Source of the DNA: JANQIO01 sp965601975
GTDB lineage: Bacteria > Pseudomonadota > Gammaproteobacteria > Pseudomonadales > Halieaceae
Assembly: GCA_965601975.1 (NCBI GenBank)
Contig: OZ271856.1
Location: 248,001 to 312,000, forward strand
Direction: 5' to 3'
DNA length: 64,000 nucleotides
This document shows positions 42,007 to 50,210 of this stretch, piece after piece. Position numbers and translations under genes: made by a program. Position 1 is the stretch's first letter, and every line of letters begins with the position of its first letter. Below the pieces are notes generated by a model. The model was not told the origin of the DNA. It worked only from the letters and a program-made list of their open reading frames with translations, and did no database searches.

Positions 42007-43287
42007 CTACAGTGATTTGAAGGACGCCCGCGCGGCCTCCAGCGTCGCGTCCAGCTCGGCATCGCCGTGGGCGGATGACACAAAGCCCGCTTCGTAGGAC
42101 GCAGGTGCGAGGTAGACGCCGTTGTCCAGCATGGCGTGGAAAAACCGGGAAAATGTTTCGGTGTCGCAGGCCATGACCTGCTGGTAGTTCGTCACCTCTT
42201 CGCGGTCGGTGAAGAAGCCGCCGAACATGGTGCCGGCATGGTTGGTGGTAAACGGGATGCCGGCTTCCTTTGCCGCCGCTTCCATGCCCTCGCAGAGATC
42301 GGCGGTGTACTGGAACAGGGGCTCGAAGAAGCCGGGTTCCGAGACGATTTCCAGGGTTGCCAGGCCCGCCGCCATGGCGACAGGGTTCCCCGACAGGGTG
42401 CCGGCCTGGTAGACCGGACCCAGCGGCGCGATCTGCGCCATGATGTCGGCGCGACCGCCGAAGGCTCCGACCGGCATGCCGCCCCCGATCACCTTGCCGA
42501 GGGTGGTGAGGTCCGGCTGGATGCCGTAGAAGCCCTGCGCCCCCGCCAGGCCAAAACGGAAACCCGTCATGACCTCGTCAAATATGAGCACGCTGCCGTG
42601 CTCATCGCAGACCCGGCGCAGGGTTTCCAGGAAGCCCGGCTGTGGCGGGATGCAGTTCATGTTGCCAACGACGGGCTCGACGATGATGCACGCAACATCC
42701 TGGCCGACTTCCGCGAAGGCCTGCTCCACCTGCGCGCTGTCGTTGTAGGTGAGGGTGATCGTATGATCGGCGAGCCCGGCCGGCACCCCGGGCGAACTCG
42801 GTACGCCCAGGGTGAGGGCCCCGGAGCCGGCCTTCACCAGCAGCGAGTCGGAGTGGCCGTGGTAGCAGCCTTCGAACTTGACGATCTTGTCGCGGCCGGT
42901 GAAGCCGCGCGCCAGGCGGATGGCGCTCATCGTGGCCTCGGTGCCTGAGCTGGTCATCCGCACCATGTCCATGCCGGGCAGGGCCTCGCAGACTTTTTCC
43001 GCCAGCGCGATCTCCTGCTCGGTGGGTGTGCCGTAGCTGAGCCCGTGCTCCGCCTGTTTGCAGACCGCCTCCCGCACTTTGGGGTGATTGTGGCCCATGA
43101 CCATCGGTCCCCAGGACAGCACGTAGTCCACATAGCGTTTGCCGTCGGCGTCTACCAGGTAGGCGCCTTCACTGTGGGTAGTAAAGAAGGGTGTGCCCGA
43201 CACGGCCTTGAAGGCGCGTACCGGGGAGTTGACGCCGCCGGGGATGACCTGCGCGGCTTGTTCGAAAAGTGCTTCGGATTTACTCAT
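42007..43287 (-). CDS. hemL: Glutamate-1-semialdehyde 2,1-aminomutase
   Basis: HemL makes 5-aminolevulinate, the HemB substrate, with PLP. The 426-residue protein has GGVNSPVRAFKAV, SSGTEATMSAIRLARGFTGR, IFDEVMTGFR, and TTLGKVIGGGMPVGAFGG, where Lys binds PLP. It lies upstream of hemB with a 39-bp gap, so both ALA-forming steps are adjacent. Confidence 0.98.
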   Translation of the reverse strand: MSKSEALFEQAAQVIPGGVNSPVRAFKAVSGTPFFTTHSEGAYLVDADGKRYVDYVLSWGPMVMGHNHPKVREAVCKQAEHGLSYGTPTEQEIALAEKVCEALPGMDMVRMTSSGTEATMSAIRLARGFTGRDKIVKFEGCYHGHSDSLLVKAGSGALTLGVPSSPGVPAGLADHTITLTYNDSAQVEQAFAEVGQDVACIIVEPVVGNMNCIPPQPGFLETLRRVCDEHGSVLIFDEVMTGFRFGLAGAQGFYGIQPDLTTLGKVIGGGMPVGAFGGRADIMAQIAPLGPVYQAGTLSGNPVAMAAGLATLEIVSEPGFFEPLFQYTADLCEGMEAAAKEAGIPFTTNHAGTMFGGFFTDREEVTNYQQVMACDTETFSRFFHAMLDNGVYLAPASYEAGFVSSAHGDAELDATLEAARASFKSL

Positions 43288-43373
43288 GTCTCGCTGTCGC
43301 TATCCAGTCTCTGGCATATAAGAAGGGCGTGAATTATGGCGGCTCTGTCGGCTTGAATCTATCTGCGTCGAGA

Positions 43374-44150
43374 CTAGCTCATCGTGGCCCGGATTCGTCC
43401 GGGGATCAGCCTGCCCATGCCCACCCGGCGGGCATTGGATAGCGCCCGGAACGTGTATTCCTGGGCCTGCCGCACCGCCGCCTGTATGGGGAGACCGTGG
43501 GCCATGTAGCCGGTGATGGCGGCGGCGAAGGTGCTGCCGGCGCCGACGAAGTTGTGGGGCAGCTGCTGCCACTCGAAGGATTGCTGCAGGCCAGCGTGGT
43601 TGTACAGCCGGCTGATGTAGTTCTGGTAGAGGCCGGGCTCCGAGGAGATCAGTACCGCGTCGCAGCCCATCTCCAGCAGCTCGTGTGCACAGGCGGTGCA
43701 GTTGTCACCGCTGTCGGCGAGTTCATAGGCCTCTTCCTCGGTGATCACCAGCAGTGTGGTCTGTGGCAGCAGCAGCGCGCAGAGTGCGTCGCTGTAGTCC
43801 GTTTCAACGGGAAACGCCCACAGCGCTGGGTCCAGCACCAGCGGGCGCTGCGGATAGTCGCGCAATACCGTGTGAATACCTTCTATATGCGCCGTGGTGG
43901 CGAGCTGGTGCAGCTTGATGGCGGACACGTCGATATCTTCCAGCACGGCGCGCATCTGTTCGATCAGCAGCAGGTTGTCGACGATGGCCGAGTCCTTCAC
44001 ATCCTGGGTGTCCTGGATGCTGATGGCGGTCATGATCGGCGTGCAGTGGCAGGCCAGGCTGCTCAGGGTTTCTATGTCTGCGGCGATCCCCCCGCCGCCG
44101 GTGGGATCCAGTTCGGCGACGCACATGACCGAGGGTGTGGTTTTGCTCAC
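43374..44150 (-). CDS. ThiD-like hydroxymethylpyrimidine (phosphate) kinase, divergent
   Basis: The 258-residue protein has the ribokinase-like fold of HMP(-P) kinases: an N-terminal glycine motif ELDPTGGGGIAADIETLSS (13-31), SIQDTQDVKD, and C-terminal FVGAGSTFAAAITGYMAHG. Both signatures differ from standard ThiD (GSDPSGGAGIQAD and HGTGCTL), so the substrate is uncertain. It sits upstream of hemL, where Pseudomonas has thiD-thiE-hemL, but thiE is absent. It may be a thiamine salvage kinase or a repurposed paralogue. Confidence 0.75.
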   Translation of the reverse strand: MSKTTPSVMCVAELDPTGGGGIAADIETLSSLACHCTPIMTAISIQDTQDVKDSAIVDNLLLIEQMRAVLEDIDVSAIKLHQLATTAHIEGIHTVLRDYPQRPLVLDPALWAFPVETDYSDALCALLLPQTTLLVITEEEAYELADSGDNCTACAHELLEMGCDAVLISSEPGLYQNYISRLYNHAGLQQSFEWQQLPHNFVGAGSTFAAAITGYMAHGLPIQAAVRQAQEYTFRALSNARRVGMGRLIPGRIRATMS

Positions 44151-44163
44151 GGCCGCTCTTCCA

Positions 44164-44589
44164 TCAGAAAGGTTTGAGTACCGCGAGAATGACGATCAGG
44201 AACAGGAACAGGACGGGGACCTCGTTGAATACCCTGAAATAAACGTGGCTGTGCTCATCGGTGTCAGCCTGTATGGCTTTCACCAGCCGACCACAGTAGT
44301 AATGGTAGATGACGAGGCAGAATACGGCCACGAGCTTCAGCCACAGCCATTTGGCCTGCAGGTAGTAGTCGAGGTTCAGGGCGATCAGAGCGAAGCCCAT
44401 GACCACCGCGATCACGGCCAGCGGCGTGACGAAGCGATACAGCTTGCGCGCCATGACCGCGAGCTGGCGCCGCGTTTCCTCGTGCTCGCTGGACGCGTAG
44501 TACACCATGATGCGCGGCAGGTAGAAAATACCGGCAAACCAGCAGACCACGAAGATGATGTGCAGGGCCTTCAGCCACATGTAGATCAT
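44164..44589 (-). CDS. hemJ: Protoporphyrinogen oxidase HemJ
   Basis: The 141-residue membrane protein has four predicted helices and the HemJ (UPF0093/CopD-like) pattern: MWLKALHIIFVVCWFAGIFY with His10, LPRIMVYYA, and WLWLKLVAVFCLVIYHYYCG. HemJ oxidises protoporphyrinogen IX. Its place beside thiD-hemL-hemB supports the haem role. Confidence 0.92.
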   Translation of the reverse strand: MIYMWLKALHIIFVVCWFAGIFYLPRIMVYYASSEHEETRRQLAVMARKLYRFVTPLAVIAVVMGFALIALNLDYYLQAKWLWLKLVAVFCLVIYHYYCGRLVKAIQADTDEHSHVYFRVFNEVPVLFLFLIVILAVLKPF

Positions 44590-44597
44590 GGGTTTCC

Positions 44598-46325
44598 TTA
44601 CAGTCGCAACAAATAGAACTGGTCAATGATATCGCGAGTGAGCACGCCGCGAACGCCGAGGTCGCCGGGAATCCTCGGATCATTCACAACGACCGCTTCG
44701 GCACCCTGTCGCCGCATGGCATCCAGCGCCTCGCGCAGCGTGGCCCGCGACGACAGGCTGGCAAAGGTCCAGCGTCGAACGTCCTGCTCGACGAGATCAA
44801 TGGTGGGACAATCCTCGCCGCGCGCCTCCTCCGGGAGGTTGTGCACGAAGTCGAATACTTCCGCGCCACTGACCAGGAACAGCTGCTCCCCCTCACGTTT
44901 GAGCAGGCACCAGGTGGGAAGATCCTCAGTCCACGGCTGGGCGGGATTGACGGTGTGCTCCATGACGCAAACACTGCGATCCATGGCCGACATCACGTTG
45001 GTCTGGTGCAGCAGCTGGCTGATCGGGTCATCAGGAATCACCCGCTGCAGGTGTCGCAGGACGGTCTGGTGGGCTGAGCGGGAGCGCAGTCCCACGGTGA
45101 CGGTCAGGTTGGCCGCAACAATCGCCAGCATCGTCGGGAACACGACGGACTCGTTGCTGGTCATCTCCACGACCGCCAGCAGTGCCGCCAGGGGCGCATT
45201 GAGCATCGCGGCCATGCCGGCAGCCATGCCGATCACGACATACAGTGACGGGTCGGAGCTGTACTGGGGTAGCAGTGCGCCACCCACGACGCCCAGCAGG
45301 CCGCCTACACATCCTCCGATGAGCAGGCTCGGGCCGATCACACCCACAGGCATACCCGCGCCCACGGTGACGGCCGTGGTCAGCAGTTTGGCGGCCAGCA
45401 GCAGGGCCAGGGTTACCGGGGCCAACTCGCCCACCAGTGCCAGGCTCAGGCTGTCGTAGCCCAGGCCCAGCACCTCGGGGACAGCCAGGCCGATCACGCC
45501 GGTGAGCAGTCCCGCGGCGAGAAATCTCACGGGAATGGGATGGTGGGAGAGGCGCAGGCACGATTGGAGTATCCAGTTGAACAGGCCTACCAGTGCTCCG
45601 CAGACTATGCCCAACAGTATGATGAAGGGCAGCTCAAGCAGGGAAGACATACCGGCGGCGGGAATCGTGAAATCGATCAGGTCGCCGCCGATTGCGTGGC
45701 TCAGGGTGGTCGCGCTCACGGCCGCCACCAGCACCGGCGTGAAACCGATGACGGTGTATTCCGCGACGATGACTTCCATGGCGAACACCACGCCCGCCAG
45801 CGGCGTGTTGAACGCCGCGGAGATACTGCCTGCGGTGCCGCAGGCAATGACGATGCGCTGACTGTTGTTGGGCAGGGACATCCAGGTGGACAGCCAGCTG
45901 CTGATGGCGGCGCCGAGATGCACCACCGGCCCCTCGCGCCCGCCGGACTGGCCGCTTGCCAGGGCGAGGGAGCCCGCGAAGAACTGCACCAGGGCATTGC
46001 GAACCGGGAGTCGACCATAGTGGCTGTGCATGCGGCTCAGGATGTGCACGATACCGACCTCGCGATCCTTGGGCCGCAGCACCTGGTAGAGGAATCCCAG
46101 TACCAGCGCCGATGCGACCGGCAGCGCAAATCGCTGCCAGCCCGGCAGTGCCTCGAAATTGTCCGGGGAGCCGGATTCCATCCACAGCGCTCCCAGGGCC
46201 TTGATCTGCCACTCGAAGGCGAGGACCGCCGCTGCCGAGAGCAGCCCCACCACAAGACCCAGCAGGGAGTAGGGAAGCAGGGCCCGGTAGTCGTTGAAAT
46301 ATTGGGAGAACTGGCCCGGCTGCAT
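44598..46325 (-). CDS. CLC family chloride channel/transporter with C-terminal CBS region
   Basis: The 575-residue protein has about 10-12 membrane helices and the CLC signature GQSGGREGPVVHLG, with the gating Glu131, plus Glu184 in FAMEVIV. The first CLC motif, GSGIP in E. coli, reads GIVH (91-94) instead, and the GxFxP motif reads GVIGP. The last 120 residues after the membrane part look like CBS domains (VMSAMDRSVCVM and REALDAMRRQGAEAVVVND). Whether it is a channel or antiporter cannot be told. It is divergent from argC. Confidence 0.92.
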   Translation of the reverse strand: MQPGQFSQYFNDYRALLPYSLLGLVVGLLSAAAVLAFEWQIKALGALWMESGSPDNFEALPGWQRFALPVASALVLGFLYQVLRPKDREVGIVHILSRMHSHYGRLPVRNALVQFFAGSLALASGQSGGREGPVVHLGAAISSWLSTWMSLPNNSQRIVIACGTAGSISAAFNTPLAGVVFAMEVIVAEYTVIGFTPVLVAAVSATTLSHAIGGDLIDFTIPAAGMSSLLELPFIILLGIVCGALVGLFNWILQSCLRLSHHPIPVRFLAAGLLTGVIGLAVPEVLGLGYDSLSLALVGELAPVTLALLLAAKLLTTAVTVGAGMPVGVIGPSLLIGGCVGGLLGVVGGALLPQYSSDPSLYVVIGMAAGMAAMLNAPLAALLAVVEMTSNESVVFPTMLAIVAANLTVTVGLRSRSAHQTVLRHLQRVIPDDPISQLLHQTNVMSAMDRSVCVMEHTVNPAQPWTEDLPTWCLLKREGEQLFLVSGAEVFDFVHNLPEEARGEDCPTIDLVEQDVRRWTFASLSSRATLREALDAMRRQGAEAVVVNDPRIPGDLGVRGVLTRDIIDQFYLLRL

Positions 46326-46439
46326 GGCTCCTGTGCCCGACGCGCAATTTTACCGCGCCGCCTGCGGTGAAAATCCTATATTATCCGCGATTATCACCCG
46401 GGGGACTCCCGGCCAACAACAAGTGAGCGAGCGGACACA

Positions 46440-47468
46440 GTGATCAGGGCAGGCATTGTCGGCGGAACCGGCTACACGGGTGTAGAGCTGCTGCGCCTGC
46501 TGGTTGCGCATCCGGACGTTGAGCTCGCGGCCATCACCTCACGCGCCGAGACCGGTCGCGCAGTGGCAGATCTGTTTCCCAACCTGCGCGGCCACTGCGA
46601 CCTGGCGTTCGCCAATCCCGACAAGGCGCCGCTCAATGACTGTGATGTAGTGTTCTACGCCACGCCCCACAACGTCGCCATGAATACGGTGCCCGCGCTG
46701 CTGGATGCGGGTGTGCGGGTAGTCGACCTGTCGGCAGACTTTCGCCTGCGCGACGCCGACACCTGGTCTGCCTGGTACGGTGAGCCCCACGCCTGTCCGG
46801 AATTGCTCGAGAACGCCGTCTACGGCCTGCCGGAGATGTACCGCACAGAGATCGCGGGCGCGCAGCTGGTCGCCTGCCCGGGCTGCTATCCCACTGCCGT
46901 GCAGCTGGGCTTCTACCCGCTGCTGTCAGCGAATGTCATCGACAGCACCAGCCTGATCGCCAATGCCGCCTCGGGCGTCAGTGGCGCCGGCCGGCAGGCG
47001 AAGGTCGACAACCTGCTTAGCGAGGCGTCGGATAACTTCAAGGCCTACGGGGTTGCCGGTCACCGCCACCTGCCCGAGATCGAACAGGGACTCTCGGCCA
47101 TGGCCGGACACGCCGTGCACCTGACGTTCGTGCCACACCTGGCGCCCATGATCCGCGGCATTCACGCCACGCTGTACGGACGGCTGACCAGTGATGTCGA
47201 CCTGCAGGCCCTGTTCGAGAATCACTATCGGGAGGAACCTTTTGTCGACGTGCTCCCCGCCGGCCAGTTTCCGCAGACGCGCAGCGTACGCGGCGCCAAT
47301 CACTGTCGCATCGCTGTGACCCGCCCGCAGGACCGCGACACCGTTGTGGTGACGGCGGTAGAAGACAACCTGGTCAAGGGCGCCTCCGGTCAGGCGGTGC
47401 AGGCGATGAATATCATGTTCGGCCTGGACGAGGTCAGCGGACTGATGGGCGTTGCGCTGCTGCCATGA
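46440..47468 (+). CDS. argC: N-acetyl-gamma-glutamyl-phosphate reductase
   Basis: ArgC reduces N-acetylglutamyl phosphate in arginine synthesis. The 342-residue protein starts at a GTG with IRAGIVGGTGYTGVELLRLL and has VVDLSADFRL, VACPGCYPTAVQLG with the catalytic Cys, and GVAGHRHLPEIEQ. It overlaps the next gene by 4 bases (ATGA). Confidence 0.97.
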   Translation: MIRAGIVGGTGYTGVELLRLLVAHPDVELAAITSRAETGRAVADLFPNLRGHCDLAFANPDKAPLNDCDVVFYATPHNVAMNTVPALLDAGVRVVDLSADFRLRDADTWSAWYGEPHACPELLENAVYGLPEMYRTEIAGAQLVACPGCYPTAVQLGFYPLLSANVIDSTSLIANAASGVSGAGRQAKVDNLLSEASDNFKAYGVAGHRHLPEIEQGLSAMAGHAVHLTFVPHLAPMIRGIHATLYGRLTSDVDLQALFENHYREEPFVDVLPAGQFPQTRSVRGANHCRIAVTRPQDRDTVVVTAVEDNLVKGASGQAVQAMNIMFGLDEVSGLMGVALLP

Positions 47469-48202
47469 TGAGCCGGTCTGTGGTGGTGCAGGAGGATCCG
47501 CGCCTGCGGCGTCGAAACCGGATGCTCATAGCGCTGGGTGTGTTGCTGCTATTTCTGGTCGGTATTGCGATCGGCGGCTACGGCAGCCTTTACGGTGCCC
47601 TGGAAAGCGCCTGGGAGAATCGCAAGCTGCGCGAGACGGTCGTTGTCCAGGCCGAGGAGCTGGAAACCCTGCGGCAGTGGAAGAGTGACGCGGAAACGGG
47701 CCGGGACATCGATCGCGCGGCGCTGGAGCTGGTCAGGCAGGAGCTTGCCGAGCAACAGGAATCCATTGCCGAGCTGGAAAAGGGCGTTCATTTCTACCGC
47801 AGCCTGATGGCGCCGGAAGAACTCTCCAAGGGTCTCAGCGTACACTCCATCGACTTCAAGCCGGGCCTGGAGAGCGGCGCCTACCAGTTTCGTATCCTCG
47901 TGCAGCAGAGCTCCCTCAAGCATGAACTGCTGACGGGAACGCTAAATATTGTCGTTCTCGGGACGCTGGATGGTGAGGAAGTGACCTATAACCTGTCCGA
48001 TCTCTCAGAACAGGTACCCAGCCAAGACATCCGCTTAAGATTCAAGTATTTTCAGGCTATTGATGGTGAGCTCCAGCTGCCGGAGGGTTTCGAGCCCCTC
48101 TCGGTCAGCGCCTCCGCCCGGTCCAGTAAGCCACGACGGGTGAAGGTCGAGAGAGAATTTCCGTGGTCGGTACAGGAGAGGATCAGCGATGTTGGGCAGT
48201 AA
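47465..48202 (+). CDS. Coiled-coil membrane protein (DUF6776-like)
   Basis: The 245-residue protein has a short basic N-terminus, one membrane helix (about 20-40), a predicted coiled coil (about 52-105, ENRKLRETVVVQAEELETLR then LVRQELAEQQESIAELEKG), and a C-terminal beta-rich domain likely in the periplasm. It is coupled to argC by ATGA and to bactofilin by a 14-base overlap. It may anchor or partner the bactofilin; this is inference from the operon. Confidence 0.82.
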   Translation: MMSRSVVVQEDPRLRRRNRMLIALGVLLLFLVGIAIGGYGSLYGALESAWENRKLRETVVVQAEELETLRQWKSDAETGRDIDRAALELVRQELAEQQESIAELEKGVHFYRSLMAPEELSKGLSVHSIDFKPGLESGAYQFRILVQQSSLKHELLTGTLNIVVLGTLDGEEVTYNLSDLSEQVPSQDIRLRFKYFQAIDGELQLPEGFEPLSVSASARSSKPRRVKVEREFPWSVQERISDVGQ

Positions 48203-48671
48203 GGATAAAAGTGGCGGTGGCGGCGGCTTTGGCTCTTCCAACGCCACCACGTTGGTATCGCGCGACACGGAGATCGTCGGCGACATCAAGTTCAGCGGCA
48301 ATCTGGACATCGAGGGCACCGTACGCGGCAACATTGTCGCCGTGGCCGGCAAGGATGCGATGGTCCGCGTCGTCGACAAGGGCCTGGTCGAGGGGGAAAT
48401 TCGCGCGCCCTCGGTGATTATCAACGGCACCATCTCGGGCGACGTTTACTCCACCAAGCACCTGGAGCTGGCCTCCAAGGCCAGGGTGACGGGCAACGTC
48501 CACTACACGCTGGTTGAAATGGCCATCGGCGCCGAGGTCAATGGCAGCCTGACTCACACCAGCGATGCCGCCAAGCCCGCCAAGGAAGCGCCGCAGAAAC
48601 CGGCGGAGAGTGGCGACGCCCAGGGCAATGCCCCGGTCCAGGCCTCACAGGTGACGCCGCTTAAAAGTTGA
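48189..48671 (+). CDS. Bactofilin (polymer-forming cytoskeletal protein)
   Basis: The 160-residue protein has a bactofilin domain (about 20-125) of repeating beta-strands (DTEIVGDIKFSGNLDIEGTV, GNIVAVAGKDA, EGEIRAPSVIINGTI) and an Ala/Pro/Lys-rich tail. Bactofilins form filaments without nucleotides and guide local cell-wall or polar structures. It overlaps the coiled-coil membrane protein gene. Confidence 0.92.
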   Translation: MLGSKDKSGGGGGFGSSNATTLVSRDTEIVGDIKFSGNLDIEGTVRGNIVAVAGKDAMVRVVDKGLVEGEIRAPSVIINGTISGDVYSTKHLELASKARVTGNVHYTLVEMAIGAEVNGSLTHTSDAAKPAKEAPQKPAESGDAQGNAPVQASQVTPLKS

Positions 48672-48696
48672 TCAAATTACTGGGTTATTAGATAAT
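48664..48696 (+). promoter_or_regulatory. erpA promoter with IscR-type-1-like box
   Basis: TTGATC (48668-48673), 17-bp spacer, GATAAT (48691-48696) make a good sigma-70 promoter. The 25 bases 48664-48688 match the IscR type 1 consensus as I remember it (ATASYYGACTRWWWYAGTCRRSTAT) at 19 positions and overlap the -35. IscR represses Fe-S genes through such boxes, and erpA is an Fe-S carrier, so regulation by [2Fe-2S] IscR is plausible. Confidence 0.5.
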
Positions 48697-48717
48697 GCCC
48701 GTCCTCACAGGATTGGC

Positions 48718-49074
48718 ATGATGAGCGTAACAGAGACTTTCATACCCGGTACCCTGCAGCTGACCAATCGCGCCGTCGATAAGGTCCGCGAACTCATTAC
48801 CGAAGAAGACAACCCCGCACTGAAGCTGCGCGTGTACATCACGGGCGGCGGCTGTTCGGGTTTCCAGTACGGTTTCAGCTTCGACGAGGATATGGCGGAG
48901 GACGACACGGCCGTCGAACGCGATGGGGTCACGGTCCTGGTCGACCCCATGAGCTATCAATACCTGGTTGGCGCGGAGGTCGATTATACCGAGGGCTTTG
49001 AGGGCGCTCGCTTTGTCGTCAACAATCCCAATGCCGCCACCACCTGCGGGTGTGGTGCATCTTTCTCTATCTAG
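48718..49074 (+). CDS. erpA: Iron-sulfur cluster insertion protein ErpA
   Basis: ErpA is an A-type carrier that delivers Fe-S clusters to apoproteins such as IspG. The 118-residue protein has GGGCSGFQYGF (Cys46) and TTCGCGASF (Cys110, Cys112), the three ligands. ATG 48718 has AGGA at 48709-48712. It is convergent with anmK. Confidence 0.97.
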   Translation: MMSVTETFIPGTLQLTNRAVDKVRELITEEDNPALKLRVYITGGGCSGFQYGFSFDEDMAEDDTAVERDGVTVLVDPMSYQYLVGAEVDYTEGFEGARFVVNNPNAATTCGCGASFSI

Positions 49075-49100
49075 AAGCGCGTAGACGCGCGGAAGAATCC

Positions 49101-50204
49101 CTACCCGGCGTAGACAGCGCCGAGAACCCTTTCCCCAGCGGCCCCGGTCACTGAAGTCACATTGCCCGCAAGGCCGTCCAGCGTTCGGCCTGCCAGCCAG
49201 GCAAACGCCGCCGCCTCTACCCAGGCGGGATCGCAGCCCAGCTCCGCAGTCGTTCCCAGTTTTACCGGTTCAAGCAGCCGGTACAGCCGTCGCATCAGGT
49301 CCGTATTGGCAGCACCACCGCCGCAGACGTAGACCGCATCGAGATCGGCGGACGCAAGGCTCCGGCAGATGCTGGAGGCGGTGAACTCCGCCAGCGTGGC
49401 CTGCACATCCTGCGGCGCAATCTCAGGAAGTCCTGTCAGTTGGGTATCCAGCCACTCCAGGTTGAAGTCTTCCTTGCCGGTGCTCTTGGGCGCAGGTTGT
49501 GAGATAAACGGATGTGCTGAAAGGCGTGCCAGCAGCTCCTCGCGGACTTCCCCCTCGGCGGCCCAGCTTCCCAGGGGGTCGTAGGCTTCCCCGCGGTGTC
49601 GACCGATCCAGAGGTCGAGCAGTGTATTGCCGGGGCCTGTATCGAATCCCGACACCTCTCCGTCCAGCAGTAGTGTGACATTGGCGATGCCGCCGATGTT
49701 GACGATGGCCCTGCGCTCATCCGGGGCGCCAAAGGCGGCGGCGTGAAACGCCGACACCAGGGGCGCGCCTTCGCCACCTGCGGCAATATCGCGGCGCCGA
49801 AAGTCGGCCACGGTGACGATGCCGGTGACCTCGGCGATGGTATTCGGGTCGCCGATCTGCAGGGTAAAGGCGGGTTGGTGGCCGCCGGAGGGCGGTCGGT
49901 GCCTCACGGTCTGCCCATGGCTGCCGATGGCCCGGACCCGATCCGCCGCGACTCCGGCCTTGGCCAGCAGTGCCAGCGCCGCGTCTGCGAAGCAGTGTCC
50001 CAGTTCGCGATCCAGGGGACCCAGCCGCTCGATCTCATCGGTGCCGGAGTGCGACAGATTATGAATGCGGCGCTTGAGTTCGGCGGGGATCGGGTGTTCG
50101 TGGCAGGCCTCGAGACTGATGCCGTCGCCGCAGCGCAGCAACGCGGCGTCGATGCCGTCCAGGCTGGTGCCGGACATCAGGCCAACGAGGAGAACGTCCC
50201 TCAC
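49101..50204 (-). CDS. anmK: Anhydro-N-acetylmuramic acid kinase
   Basis: AnmK opens and phosphorylates 1,6-anhydroMurNAc from cell-wall recycling. The 367-residue protein has GLMSGTSLDGIDAALL, the ASKHA ATP-binding TVRHRPP and NIGGIANVT, and FDTGPGNTLLD. With amgK and murU it completes much of a recycling route. It follows mepM after 6 bp. Confidence 0.96.
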   Translation of the reverse strand: MRDVLLVGLMSGTSLDGIDAALLRCGDGISLEACHEHPIPAELKRRIHNLSHSGTDEIERLGPLDRELGHCFADAALALLAKAGVAADRVRAIGSHGQTVRHRPPSGGHQPAFTLQIGDPNTIAEVTGIVTVADFRRRDIAAGGEGAPLVSAFHAAAFGAPDERRAIVNIGGIANVTLLLDGEVSGFDTGPGNTLLDLWIGRHRGEAYDPLGSWAAEGEVREELLARLSAHPFISQPAPKSTGKEDFNLEWLDTQLTGLPEIAPQDVQATLAEFTASSICRSLASADLDAVYVCGGGAANTDLMRRLYRLLEPVKLGTTAELGCDPAWVEAAAFAWLAGRTLDGLAGNVTSVTGAAGERVLGAVYAG

Positions 50205-50210
50205 CGGGAT

